This document shows positions 1-10,824 of a stretch of DNA of 64,000 nt, piece by piece (position 1 is the stretch's first letter; the number at the start of each line of letters is the position of its first letter). The notes beneath the pieces were generated by a model. It did not search any database. It saw only the letters and a list, made by a program, of their open reading frames with translations, and was not told where the DNA came from. Source of the DNA: Cynocephalus volans (taxonomy: Eukaryota; Chordata; Mammalia; Dermoptera; Cynocephalidae); assembly GCF_027409185.1 (NCBI RefSeq), contig NC_084462.1, positions 186,376,071 to 186,440,070 on the forward strand, written 5' to 3'. The position numbers were made by a program, and so were the translations under genes.

Positions 1-1689
1 CTGCACTGACAGCTGGGCTGTGTACAAAGGTTTAACCATTTGGATTTCTACTTGGAAGTATTAACAGGGGATGTTTGCCTACTGACCCCAGTGGGGACAA
101 GCCATGTGGCAAGGGTTATGGGAATTGGGGCATGAGAAAGAAGTAACTCTTTTCCATGTCACAGGACACTTCCCGTTTAGCCAGTCCAGGAAATGATGAA
201 GCCGTTGCCTTAGCTAAGGTAAGATGGCTGGAGAGAGCCGCAGATGCTGATGTAGTCCAGTGGTTACATCGACGAATGCAACATGCTGGCAGGAAGACCA
301 TGTGGATGGCGGCTCAAAGATGGGCCCTGCCTATAAAATGGGAAGATGGAGTGAATGCCTGTCATGCTTGTCCAGTATGTGCTCAAGAGTGTCCACACTC
401 TCAGCGGGTGTCCCATGTAGACGCACAAATAACTCAAGGAAGGGTGCCCCTGGATTGATGGCAAGTGGACTTTGTTGGACCACTGCCCAGGTCAGAGAAT
501 TTCAGATACATCTTCACTGCTGCTCATGCAGCTACTGGTCTTCTGCTTGTATGGCCTTGTAAGGCCTCAGACAATGTAAACACTGTGAAGGCACTGCATA
601 GCCTTGAGGCCCTGTATGACCTTCCTGTAGTCAGAGTGTGACAATGGACGCACTTTACTGGACATGAGGTTCAGAGGTGGGCTGACCAGCTCTCTATTCA
701 GTGGAAGTTGCATGTGCCATATCATCCCCAGGCAGCAGGGATGGTTGAGCAATACAATGGTCTCCTAAAACAGGAGCTAAGGCTATCTGCCCAACCCCCG
801 TCCCTGAAGGGGTGGACACAGCAGTCCCGGCAACAGTCAGGATTCTAAATAAGAGACCCCACAAGTGCGGGCCCTCTCCAGTGGAAGATCTGTTGCATGT
901 GGCTGCAGCACATAAACAAGAGCAGATCACTACTAGAGATGAGCTTTTGGCAAGAATGGAAATATTCTCTTACCAGCCCCAACATGTTTACTACTGGAAC
1001 AGACAGTACAATGGGAATGGCCTTGGAGAACAGAAGCCCCCGGTATACGCTGGGTAGGCCTAATAGGGCCTTGGGGAAAAGGACTAGTAGAAGATTTGGA
1101 AATTTCACCTTGGATGACAAGTACCTGGCGTAATCAAGTAAAGGTAACATGGCCTGGAACAGATGATTGCTCTATTCCAAAGGGCACGTTTATATTGTCA
1201 TTATGGCCAATTATGAGTTCCCCTGTAGTGTTACATGTAGAACCTACAGATCCAACAGTGTTAGCCGATAATGTAAGGTAGCATAAATCAGGTAAGATAA
1301 CTATTCCTGCAACCATCCTTTCCCAGGTTGGCAAACTAGCATGCACCTTACCAGAGGGGTGAGAACTGCTCCTATTGGTACCAATAACCCTTCTGTCTTT
1401 TCCCCCATAGTGCTCTGGCTGTGGGCACCAGAGTCAACTGGGCACATGCATACGTTCGTGTGACCAATGTGTCTGCTTATTGAATATGCACTGAAGTTCA
1501 TACCAGTGATGACTACTAACTGGGCATGTGTGGCTAATAGTTGAAAGGACAGAACTTCAGTACAAGTCTAAGGCATATTTTACAGACAATAGTTATATGA
1601 ATGTAAGGGTCATTTATCCTAGCTAAGGGAACATTCCAGAAGATTCTGAACACATGGATAATATGGTAAGGGACCCTGAAGCAGTGGAT
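1..1689 (+). mobile_element. Class III-like ERV, 3' internal part (integrase to LTR)
   Basis: Internal region of an endogenous retrovirus running off the left edge. It holds a broken integrase (separate entry) and then about 550 bases with no open frame I can assign, ending at an LTR that starts at 1690. The integrase wording (HFTGH and VEQYNG type motifs) fits ERV-L-like class III elements, but the class call is from memory of family style, not alignment. The 5' half, including gag and reverse transcriptase, is outside the window. It lies in plus orientation, opposite to the V genes. Confidence 0.7.
156..1133 (+). pseudogene. ERV integrase, broken
   Basis: Degenerate retroviral integrase. 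An N-terminal zinc-binding pattern is visible (HRRMQH followed by CHACPVC), and then the start of the catalytic core as WQVDFVGPLP just after an in-frame TGA at about 456. The second catalytic region survives as WTHFTGHEV, with the expected upstream aspartate replaced and a stop before it. The glutamate region reads PQAAGMVEQYNGLLK near 750. The chain then passes through more stops into a C-terminal part that remains open to 1133. Integrase inserts the retroviral DNA copy into the chromosome; this copy cannot be active. The order of zinc finger, D, D and E motifs makes the identification firm, and the exact family less so. Confidence 0.8.
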
Positions 1690-2019
1690 TGTTGGGAAAA
1701 TGTAGGAAAATGGTCCAGGCCCCTCAGATGTTAAAAATCCTGCCGAGCATTTGCTGTAAATATCCTCAGGTGTTCCTTTTTACTACTTAATGTAATTGCA
1801 TCTGGGCACCCAGGTGTCCTGGGTTATGGACCTAAGTATAAAGGACTAACAGGTCTGATCTACGGTGCTTCTCAAAACTCTCAGAGAAGCCGCTAGAATG
1901 CCTGCTCGCAGCTCTGAATAAAGTCAATTAATCTTTTACCCACGGCCCCCAGGACCTTTTTCCTACTACCCAGCTTGTGGACCTGCATGTGGACGGTTTG
2001 TGACTCAGTCTGCGCAACA
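1690..2019 (+). mobile_element. ERV long terminal repeat (LTR)
   Basis: A 330-bp unit bounded by TGTTGGG at the left and CAACA at the right. It contains a TATAAA box at 1837-1842 and an AATAAA polyadenylation signal at 1917-1922, in the order expected of U3-R-U5. The same family occurs in minus orientation at 59812-60337 and 28477-28972, sharing the TGTTGGGAAAAT-type start, the GAGCATTTG block and the GGTTATGGAC...GTATAAAGGA block. It acts as the 3' LTR of the element at 1-1689. Block A of the segmental duplication begins within tens of bases of its right edge. Confidence 0.8.
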
Positions 2020-2880
2020 GACTTGAGTGCTCTGTGAGCCCTAAGCCCTAGCTCTACAGATGGCGTTATCAGGGCAAGTGTGTGCGGGATACTTTGGGGA
2101 CATCAGAGAGTGGGCAGGGATTAGGACTCTGTCCATCGGGTTTTCATTATCTACGTGGACTATTCCCACGCAAGCTGAGAGATACATCTTAGGACACAGT
2201 TCCCGAGGACACTTTGACAGATGCAGACCAAAAATTCAGCCCAGCAGGGCTCTGGTGGGATTTATCACTGTGCTTGTCACACTGAATTGTCCACATGGAA
2301 ACATGAGAGCTCTGTCGGGCCCTCAAGAAACTGCTTTTCCATTCGGGATACTGAAGGAAGGACAGAGAGTGGGACAAATCCTGAACATCAGTGTCCACGG
2401 TGTGGATGAGGGTCCAGAGGCTTAACCGCCCCAGGGAGGACAGAGACCCTATGGGCTGAGGTCATGGAGCGTGATTATAACAATGACAGGATGTGGGCTT
2501 GGCTGAGAAAAAAGGCGCATTTATAGACAGTTTGCATCTGGACTTAGCTAAAATTTAGGGGAAAATATTCTTGATCAAAGGAACAGAAGAATCCATACAA
2601 TGATTTGTGTGTCAGGAAAGAGAACAGGTCATGGTAAAACCTGAGGGGGGGGAAATGTCCCAGTGAATGGAAACATCTTATCTACAAATGAGGAAAGTTA
2701 CTTCACTCTGTGTGGCCTGCAGTGAGAACATGGGAATTAGAGTCACTAAGAACAAAGCAGGAAATGACCCTGAGGGACATCTGGGAGTCAGCAGAGCAGA
2801 GGAAACCTCAGATCCCAAGAGGAACCCCCATCCCCTCTCTGCACCTGCTCCATGGGGCACAGGAGCTGGGTGGGCCTTGA

Positions 2881-2893
2881 GCGCCCCCTGCAG
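2881..2893 (-). promoter_or_regulatory. CTCF-like motif 3' of the V RSS
   Basis: The plus strand reads GCGCCCCCTGCAG, so the V-sense strand reads CTGCAGGGGGCGC, an intact CTCF core (AGGGGGCGC) with two departures in the less constrained left half. It lies 28 bp beyond the nonamer of the adjacent RSS. CTCF binding is inferred from the motif only. Confidence 0.6.
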
Positions 2894-2921
2894 CCCAGAC
2901 CCCTCCTGTATCCTGCAGGGA

Positions 2922-2960
2922 GGTTTGTGTCTGGGCTCACGCTGTCTTCCTGTCACTGTG
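2922..2960 (-). other. V-RSS, 23-bp spacer
   Basis: Consensus heptamer CACAGTG (2954-2960), a 23-bp spacer (2931-2953) and nonamer ACACAAACC (2922-2930), read on the minus strand directly after the V coding end at 2961. This is a fully competent-looking RAG target; its spacer is identical to that of the V gene at 43.3 kb. Confidence 0.95.
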
Positions 2961-3401
2961 TCTCTTGCACAGAAATACACGGCCGTGTCCTCGTCGGTCA
3001 CAGAGCTCAGCTGCAGGGAGAACTGGTTAGTGGACGTGTCTCTGGTGATGGAGATGCAGCTCTTGAGGGATGAGCTATAAGCTGTGCTTCCACTATAACT
3101 GATGCGTCCCATCCACTCAAGCTCCTTCCCTGAGAGCTGGCGGATCCAGCTCCAGTAGGAATTACTGGTTGTGATGGAGTCACCAGTCACTGTGCAGGTG
3201 AGGGAGAGGGTCTGCGAGGGCTTCACCAGTCCTGGGCCCGACTCCTGCAGCTGCACCTCGGACAGGACACCTGGAGACAAGGAGAATCAGAACCTGTCAG
3301 TCATGTGCAGTCACAACCATCCCACAGACCCGTGCCTGACATCTGAGAAACTCACATTTGGAAGTTGTCACCAGGTAAAGGAGAAGACCCCACAGTTTCA
3401 T
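2961..3401 (-). CDS. IGHV: IGHV4-like variable segment, open, extra Cys in FR3
   Basis: Germline heavy-chain V segment that joins D and J by RAG recombination to encode the antigen-binding domain of the B-cell receptor. Leader exon 3356-3401 begins [11 protein letters not shown], and a GTGAGT donor follows it. The V exon is 2961-3270 after an acceptor at CTCCAG. Spliced, it reads through [16 protein letters not shown] with no stop. The canonical Cys in SLTC, Trp in WSWIRQ and Cys in YFCAR are present. FR3 reads LKSCIS where the sister gene has LKSRTS, so there is a third, unpaired cysteine (codon 3056-3058). FR2 is also unusual (QLSGKELEW). Promoter octamer and RSS are intact. It is classed as an open reading frame that may be functional; the extra Cys could impair folding or pair with a CDR3 Cys. 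It is the most D-proximal V in the window. Confidence 0.93.
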
Positions 3402-3513
3402 CTTCAATTAGATCTCAACTCTGCCTTTCACAGAGACCTGAGCCCTGTCTGCGGACAGACCTGTGAGCTTCCACCACCCAAGCATCCACATTTACCCTAG
3501 AGCTTGAAGGAAA

Positions 3514-3521
3514 ATTTGCAT
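3514..3521 (-). promoter_or_regulatory. Ig promoter octamer
   Basis: ATGCAAAT on the minus strand, 113 bp upstream of the leader ATG at 3401. This is the Oct-1/Oct-2 binding site typical of V promoters; all three IGHV4-like genes have it at exactly this distance. Confidence 0.9.
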
Positions 3522-6500
3522 GTGGGGGAGCTGTGTTCTTATAAGTGGTTATAAACTTAGGTGAGAGACTTTGTATTTTTTAAGTGCCTGTATAGTTTCA
3601 TTTTTCTTAAAATTATTTGACATGCAATTATGGAATAGGAGAGAACCTGGTGAGTTTGAAATAACCGAAATGTGTCCCCAGCTTTCTGAGCCCAGATCTC
3701 CCTTCCTTCAACTCCCATCTTCTGTGTCGTCTTGCTGCAGCCCAACTCTGCTCCATAAACCCAGGCTCTGGGTCTTGCTTCCCAGCACTGATCCCAGCAG
3801 AACCCCTGCTTTCTTTCCCTGTACAATGTCCTGTCATGTGGTTCTCATCACACTTGAGAGCTTGTTACATTGTTACATTGTTGCTGTTCCATGAGTTTCA
3901 AGCCTACCTTGAGCTCTGTCCACCCTGTGATACAAGACCCAGTACATGGGAACCCACAGGGACTCTGCAAAAAATGACGCCTTGTGCATTACTCAGTAAA
4001 GTGATTCTAAGTATTTGGGAAAGAGCAAAAGACTTTTAAATGCCCGCATCACAGAGTAAGCCATGTCCATCTGTAGTGTCAATTTTTCCTATCTACATTC
4101 AGTTCTCATCCAAATTTTATGGATGTTAATCTTTCATTTAATCCTCCAATTTCATCAGTTATCCCTGATTTTTTAAGATATCCTTTAAAAACCTCAATTA
4201 TAATGGTTAATGTGCAAGCAGTAAAACCATCCAGAGCATAAAACTTGTAAAAACAAACTTCCCCTTGACGCTCATGTGCTGGGGTCCGTGACAGTCCCTC
4301 CATGACTGTGGTCACTGTCCCATGTAACACTGCCCAGCACAGAGAAAGAGGCCAGGGGCTGGGCTGGATGCTGGGCTGAGTCTGCCCCTGGGAGCTCCCT
4401 CGCAATCCCAAGGGCAGGTCCATGTCATGCAGGGACAGTCCCTCATGTCACATTAAACAGAAGAGGAGGGAATGAGGAATTTCAGATAGACTATTTTTTA
4501 TTTGATATGAAGACATTGAACCTGGACTCTATTGACAGTCCAAGTGCACAAAACAGTATTGGTAATGGGGGGCCCAGTGTTGTACCACAAATCTACACAA
4601 CTTCTTCATCCTGTGCAACTGAATGTGATGCCTGCTGAACTTTAATTTAATGAACCAGGCTGTGAGTGTGTGTGTGGCATCTGTGCACATTCATTTTGGC
4701 ATAATTAATCATATGCTCTAACTGACATCAAAAGATCAAAAATGTATGTTATGTGTTGTCTTCAGATTGAAAGAGACCGGTGGGGGTGCACTGGAGTCTA
4801 ACACGATAAGCACGTGTCACCTCTGTCTGTCTGTCTGTTTGTCTCTCTCTCTCTGACTCTTGCCTTTTCTCTTTCTGCACAAACACAAACAGACACACAG
4901 ATGCACAGATACACAGACATACACACACAGAGACACACACACTCACCACTGATCATTTTTGAAAATCTACCTGGAGCGATGCCTCTGATTGATGCTGAGC
5001 AATTCCTTGTAACAGACACAAATGTGATCTTTGCAGGCTTTTTATGAATGTTCTTCAAGAAGTCACAGTGTACAGGAAGAATCTCCCGAGGTACAAAGTG
5101 AGCAGGACCACACTGTGTGTTGTGGGGATTTAGTGCATCGCACACTGTTCCTTGTATCATAATTATCCTGCTAGAACGATGTATATGCTGGATGTTGTGT
5201 TTTGTGGATGGATCTCTTGCAAAAAAATATATTTTCAGAAAAATAATATTGAAAAGTCATTAATCAGGAGTCTCGAACCACTGAATAGAGAAAATATATT
5301 CATGGAAATGAAATTGTCTCAAAGTGGGAGAAATGTGAGAAAAATACTAGCAGAGAAAATTGCAAATGTGCTATAAATAAAAGAAACAGTATTAAAACAA
5401 TGATTATACAATAATAATAATACTTAGTAGTATTTATATATTTAATGAATCAATAAGCAAATGTAAACAAAAAATATAGGATTACAATAAAATACAAAAA
5501 AAGAGTTGCATTGGAAACCAGCAGAAACATGGAATGAGATGATTTTATGTCTTGGTTTTAGAGGCAATAAAGGAATGAAAGTTCATAGCATCAGTGGAGT
5601 AAATTCAGGTTTCTAGTTTGTTTCCTTTGAAACTCCAATGAGCATGAGGGGAGAGAGAAAAGGGAAAAGTGAGAAGAGATCCAAGAATTGACCCTTAAGG
5701 CAAAGAAGAAATGCGGGAGCAGGGGTCAAGAATGATCTTACAGAGCAAATTCTAATGCAACAAACCACACCGAGATGTGCCTGTGATCGTGTGAGGTTTA
5801 AATAGAATGAAGGGTGAAAGTAAAAGGCAAAATGGGAGCTTTCATCATAAAAGTGCAGGTTTTAGCAATACTTGCCTTGCAAGGTTGTAAGTATTTGAAT
5901 GTAAGATAGTTGGGAACACATGACCTGAAATCAGCAATAAAAATACCTGCCAGAGCAATGCTGAAAAAGAAACATAGACTTTTCAAGGCTTTATTGAAGT
6001 TCAATTACGCCTACAGACAATAATCTAACCTGCAAGGCTGTGGTACTTGGTCACAAACCAATCACCGTGCTGTACCTTGCTCAGGGTTTTCCTGTCAGAC
6101 TTTCTAACGTGGGATATTCCTATCCCAGCCTCCTTCAGGTCTGTTCCAAATGTTCAGGCTCAGAGATATTTATTGGTGGACTCTGACCACAGGGGGCACC
6201 AGGGATGGTGGTTTTGACAGACTATTCAGCCCTTTCCCTGACGTTGTCTGACTCCAGCCACCCATTGGCTCCTCCACCTCACTGCTCTGAAGCTCGTGGG
6301 GCCTCCTGCACATCCTCTGACACAAGGTGTGTGAGGTGACAGGTGTCCAGGAGTCCGCAGCTGCCCTGTCCTCACAGATAATCTGCATTCTCAAGAAAGC
6401 TACTTTATGGCTGCTGCTGATTCAAGTTAATATTACTTAAACGTTTCTATTAATCAGCTGTACAAAATATAGACAAATTGGTTACTATCTTAAATCAGCA

Positions 6501-6849
6501 CTTGTGGTGAAACTTTACAAAGACAGCCGAGGTTGTTTTTCACCATATGCACCCAGTCAACAAGAAAACCCTGGGGATTCTCTAAAGGTGGGACATGGCT
6601 GGTAAACAAGCCTCAAGGACTCCTTAGACATCTCCAGGTAGATTTTCATCAGCTTCCATTCTTCAGAGGATGTAAATATGTTTTACTTATTGTCTGCCAA
6701 CTTTGATAATGATCTCAGATAATTCATTGGCAAAAATGTTACTCTATCAGTTGATAAAAAGCTGATTTATTTTGTGTTTCCGTCTGACATATGACAACAT
6801 TTATATAAAGTGAGCTTGCCCAAATTCTAAACACAAGAGCATACACATA
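3522..6849. other. Block A intergenic DNA
   Basis: No gene seen. The sequence is the upstream flank of the IGHV4-like gene and is shared with block B 43.9-48.75 kb. It contains a TCTG/TCTC plus ACACAG simple-repeat patch at about 4817-4944 and AT-rich DNA near 5380-5480. The many short open frames have no family resemblance. Confidence 0.7.
4817..4944. repeat. Compound microsatellite
   Basis: Runs of TCTG and TC followed by imperfect CA/ACAGAC repeats. The corresponding site in block B (about 45722-45762) is much shorter, so the array has changed length since duplication. Confidence 0.85.
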
Positions 6850-7535
6850 TATACACATAGAAAGTGTGATTTTGTAGTAGTACATGTCAAATGGATACTT
6901 TGCAAACAAACTGGTGATGACATTTGTCACAGAAATGTAAAAACAATACAAAACACAAACAAACAAACTATCTTAGGAGTCATATGGAAAAACAAAAGAC
7001 ACTGAATAGCCAAAGCAATCCAGAGCAATAAAAAATATAAAATAAAATAAAGCTGGAGGCATCATATTGTCATAAACACACACACACGGAGCAATAGAAC
7101 AGAACAGAGAACCCAGAAATCAATCCACATACTTAAAGTCAACTGACCTTTCAAAAAGGCACTAAGAACATACATTGGGGAAATTCCAGTCCCCTAAAGA
7201 AATGGTCCTGTGAAAACTGGACATCCATGTGCAGAAGAATCAAACTAGATCTGCACCTCTCACCATATACCTAATCAACTCAGAATGGAATAGAGACTTA
7301 AATATACCACCCCGAACTGTAAAACTACTGAAAGAAAACTTAGGGAAACAATTAAGGATGTAGTACTTGGCAAATATTTAATGACAAACATTTATGACAT
7401 CTAGACTTAACACATTTTTGGCTTAACCACTGTGTTTAGCAAAGGATTAAAAGTATATTGACTTCAAATATTCTCAACATACAATGGGGTTATTGAGACG
7501 CAACTCCATGATAAGTTGAGGAAGATCTGTACAGA
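6850..7535 (+). mobile_element. Insertion with L1 fragment, absent from block B
   Basis: Block B reads continuously across the equivalent point near 48780, so this segment was inserted in A or lost from B. From about 6970 to 7460 it carries L1 ORF2/3'-region wording such as CATATGGAAAAACAAAAGAC and CCATATACCTAATCAACTCA in plus orientation. It is a 5'-truncated, diverged fragment with no coding capacity. Confidence 0.65.
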
Positions 7536-8674
7536 TGAAACTCAGTTGTGACAAGGGTAATTTTGGTGAAGATGTATGTAGTGACTTTGGGGATGATTAA
7601 ACACAAACTATGTAAATGTAGTTAATGTGGACCTTGACATCAGTCTCTAGTGATCTCATATGACTAACAGGACCAACTTTATTGGTGCATTTTTATTGTT
7701 CCCATTAGGGACTTCTGTCCATGTGGACACGTGACATAGTTCTACTCATGGAGGCAGGAGAGATGGTCTGCTGGGGCTTTCCTGATTCTTCAGGAGGGCA
7801 TTTCAGAAGAATCATCTCCTCTCTTGCATAAAAGAAGGTATCTTCATATCTCTGTTTGACTCTTTGGAAAGTCATTCTTGTCCACAAATCATAAGAGTGA
7901 ACTGTTTAGCATGAAGCTAAAATGCCAGGTGAATTAGTGTCCAAATCTAGGGAAGTCAATCACCTGGATTCATGAGCTGTTGAAATACTCAAGCCTGGAT
8001 CCATTCACATCTGGGCGTCTTGTTTCAATACTTTGTGATTTGTGTCATTGTTTAGTAAGGTCCAGTCGCCTCTCTTTGCTTTCTGCTTATTTAGCAAAAC
8101 AAAATAATCAACAATGTGATATGAAATAACTAATCTGAAAAATAACCTAACGTCAAAATTTGTTAGTTGTGCATACTAACACATGCACACGATGTGAATA
8201 AATGCTATGATTGTACTCAAAATAGTTTTATCTTTAGTAAGGAAGTGCTGTGCATTTCTTAGATTCATTAGAGACTCATATTGAGAACCTTGAAATAATG
8301 TGTTAATGACTCATACCTTTAAATACAACTGTGTGTTATTAATAGGAATTTCTCTTACGTTGTTAGTTTTCCATTAGAGATAATCCTCTGCCTTATATAA
8401 AAAACTCAAGGAGAGGAATTTTTGCACTTATTTGAGCTCATCAATTAGTCCAAAACAGAAATAAGGACACATTATTTTGTTGTACTGCAGGTCTTAGGGA
8501 CACATTGCAAAGAGGTTTCTCACATCTTCTGGAAAAACCATTACAATAGACAAGTTTTGAAACTTTTAGAACCACACCTACATCCCAGATACTTGTCTAC
8601 CTGGATGCTCTCAGGACACAGACACACCTGTATTTATCAGATGTGTTTATCAGTCGAACACAGTAGAACTCAGG

Positions 8675-8692
8675 ATTTGCATATTCATGAGG
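8675..8692 (-). promoter_or_regulatory. Orphan IGHV1-type promoter (CTCATGA + octamer)
   Basis: On the minus strand the order is CTCATGA, two bases, then ATGCAAAT, followed downstream by CTGAGTTCTACTG and CCTGAGAGCATC. This arrangement and wording match clan I (IGHV1-type) V promoters as I remember them. No V leader or exon can be seen in the next several hundred bases towards coordinate 8000. Block B preserves the same element at 49915-49932. Confidence 0.65.
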
Positions 8693-9795
8693 TAGAACAT
8701 CTTAAAGTTCAATTAATACCTCAGCCTCAGAGGAGATCAGGGACATATGGGCCATGCAGGAGTGAGATGATGAGGGCCCACGTCCTAATCCACCTTGAAG
8801 ACATGCATCTCCTGTCACACCCTGAACTCTGGACAGGCAGAGCCCCTCGCTCTGAGGAACAAGCCCCCACAGGTCACGCTCCTCACTGTGACCCACAGTT
8901 GATGGCGTGGAGATAACTTGGATCACTTATGAGCCCATCAGGGTCTCTTTTGCTGAGCAGTTGCTTTGACCCTGTTCTGGTCCCACCAGGCACCATAAGA
9001 GCACATTGCAAGCTCTGAGAGAGTGACCACTGGCCTTTCCACATGAGTGTGCAGCCGGGGCCATGAGTAGCTGTGAGATCTACTGGGCACCCTGAGCTCG
9101 TTTCCCCTGCACCTGTCTGGTGACCTGGGCTCCCAGGCTGATCGATAAAAAGACCCTGTGTTCCCAGACTAACCCTAATACGTGTAATCCGTGGCTGTGT
9201 TTCTGATCATATTAACAGTAGAAGTTGAATGGGGCTCTTCATAAGCTAACACCTTCCAAAATATTTAGTCATAATTGAGTTTGAATAAATTTGAGTCTTA
9301 TCCCCAAATTCACATCATAGAATTCACACAGAATTTACATAGTTTCCATTCATGCGCTTTGCTCCACCTATTACTAATTTATTTATGATCCACTCAGGCT
9401 CATTCATCTACTGCTGTCTGTGAATCACCACTTTCCTGTCAAACACCAACCCAAGTAACATTACCAAGACCTGAAATCTGAATTTCCTATTCCTGGGATC
9501 AGTGTGTCACCCCAAATTCTGCACCATTTGAATTAATGAAGGCATCCGAGTACTCCATTATTTTACTATTAAGATACCTACAAGAGCTAAAAATCTGTTC
9601 TAAGTGTGGCTGTCCTTGTATTATTGTGTGAGGTACATGCTCCCAATACAGTAAAATATTTATTGGAACATCAGCACTGCTGTAAATATTTGCATTTATA
9701 TCACTATTTTTGAAAGATGAAGTTCCAGGCTTGGAGAGGCAGCTCCTCACCAGCCACCTCTGCACCTGCTGGAGCCTGTGATGGGCAGTTCCTGA

Positions 9796-9808
9796 GCGCC
9801 CCCTGCAG
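9796..9808 (-). promoter_or_regulatory. CTCF-like motif beside decayed V relic
   Basis: The plus strand reads GCGCCCCCTGCAG, giving AGGGGGCGC in the V sense. It sits where the functional Vs carry theirs, although the adjacent V body is decayed. Binding not demonstrated. Confidence 0.5.
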
Positions 9809-9839
9809 TGCAGCCCTTGCCCTGCAGTGGAGGCTCCTG

Positions 9840-10125
9840 TCTGAGCTTACAGTGTGTTCTTGTCACAGCACCTGTACTGCAGTACTGAAGGTCTGTGCCC
9901 CAGCTTCAGGGTGTTCTTTCAGTGACACCATATACTTTTTCAGCATTTCTTGAGATGGTGATTTGGCCTCACTAAACACAAAGTGCTCTGCAGGGAATCT
10001 CCAAGCAAATGTTTGATAAAACTACCAGGGAGTCTCTTCCCTGGAGCTCTCAGGTGCAATGACACCATCGACACTCACGGTGTGTCCAGGAACTCTCAGG
10101 GGCTTTGGGAAAGTCTCTTGTCATC
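9840..10125 (-). pseudogene. IGHV3-like V relic
   Basis: Heavily decayed V segment with no usable frame. On the minus strand a FR2-like stretch, GAGCTCCAGGGAAGAGACTC, lies at about 10030-10050 (compare the [10 protein letters not shown] coding sequence of IGHV3). FR3 survives as ITISRNAEK at about 9934-9963. The following bases keep the length of FR3 down to a CTGCAGTAC remnant where TACTGT of YYC would be. The flanking TCTGCACCTGCT block and CTCF-like motif match those of intact Vs. There is no recognisable RSS heptamer. A parallel relic lies in block B at 51.08-51.34 kb. Confidence 0.6.
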
Positions 10126-10216
10126 TTCACCTCCTCCAACTGAAGGACACAGCAGAATGAAGGGTCTCAAAGCCCACTCCACATCTTCTAACCCAGGAAC
10201 ACCCACCCACTCACCC

Positions 10217-10262
10217 TAGCACACCCACACACATACACACAAACACACCCACACATACAGAC
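10217..10262. repeat. CA-rich microsatellite
   Basis: Imperfect ACAC repeat following TCACCCTAGCACACC; a longer CA array occupies the homologous place in block B (51446-51504). Confidence 0.8.
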
Positions 10263-10590
10263 AAACCCCCACCATGCATTCAGAATGGGACTAGTATTAA
10301 CCGTAATGGGCAAGAAATTTGTCCTTCTTTCCTGTATCTTGCATATATGTAGTGCCTCCACACTGACCCTAGGCCTGGGTTTGTGACTTGCTTTGTCAAA
10401 CTGAACAAAAGCAAACATGATGCTGGTGTAGACTTGGGAATGAGATGTGTGGTGGGATTGTCTGTTCCTCCATTACCCAGGAACACTTTAGATGCCTCTG
10501 AGAGGGAGCCAGGGTCTCCATGAGGAGGGCCAGACATGCAAATCCATGCCCAGTCAGTTCAACCACACTGAGCCCCCGGATGTGCGGGGA

Positions 10591-10824
10591 TGGTCTCACT
10601 GGACCTGCAGCCCAGCCTGTCCACATTCTCAGAGGGCACAGCCAGGACAGGGCCACAGAGGGCACTAGACAGGGAGTCTCTCTAGCAACAGAAGCAGGTG
10701 CTGATCTAGGAACAGAGGACCCTGGTTGGAATCCCTGTGGACCAGTGTCTTGCACGGGCCTCCACTTCTCCAATGGTGGAGTGTAGGTGTCTCTATTAGG
10801 AATCCTATGTCTGTCTTACCTGTG
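10591..10824. other. Unassigned DNA
   Basis: Short stretch between the end of duplication block A and an L1 fragment. I recognise no gene or repeat in it. Confidence 0.5.

Larger units (their letters stand above)
7536..9839. other. Block A distal intergenic DNA
   Basis: Shared with block B 48.79-51.06 kb. No open gene. It contains the orphan IGHV1-type promoter at 8675-8692 (separate entry); the remainder is unassigned AT-rich sequence. Confidence 0.7.
2030..10590. repeat. Segmental duplication block A (with IGHV4-like gene)
   Basis: This stretch aligns by eye, with gaps, to block B (42.45-51.79 kb), and its first 2.6 kb also aligns to block C (61.49-64.0 kb). Shared landmarks in order are: the GAGAGTGGGCAGGGA flank near 2110, the IGHV4-like gene, the CTCTGATTGATGCTGAGC segment near 4983, the region near 6160-6400, the ACTTATGTCCATGTGG-type segment near 7705, the orphan V promoter at 8675 and the IGHV3-like relic at 9.85-10.1 kb. 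The left end abuts an ERV LTR, so the part of the block equivalent to B 40.8-42.4 kb is missing here. An insertion of about 0.7 kb at 6.85-7.53 kb is absent from B. Confidence 0.85.

Noticed and set aside
2852-3500. Plus-strand open frames across the V gene
   Set aside because: Antisense shadows of the minus-strand V exon; same at 43240-43840, 56283-56663 and 62136-62522.
6188-6205. CTCF-like GACCACAGGGGGCACCAG
   Set aside because: The left half of the motif is out of register at a strong position, and the block B counterpart (GACCACTGAGGACACC) has lost it.
10535-10543. Plus-strand ATGCAAAT near 10535 as a V promoter
   Set aside because: No V leader follows in the plus direction, and block B reads ATACAAAG; treated as a chance octamer.
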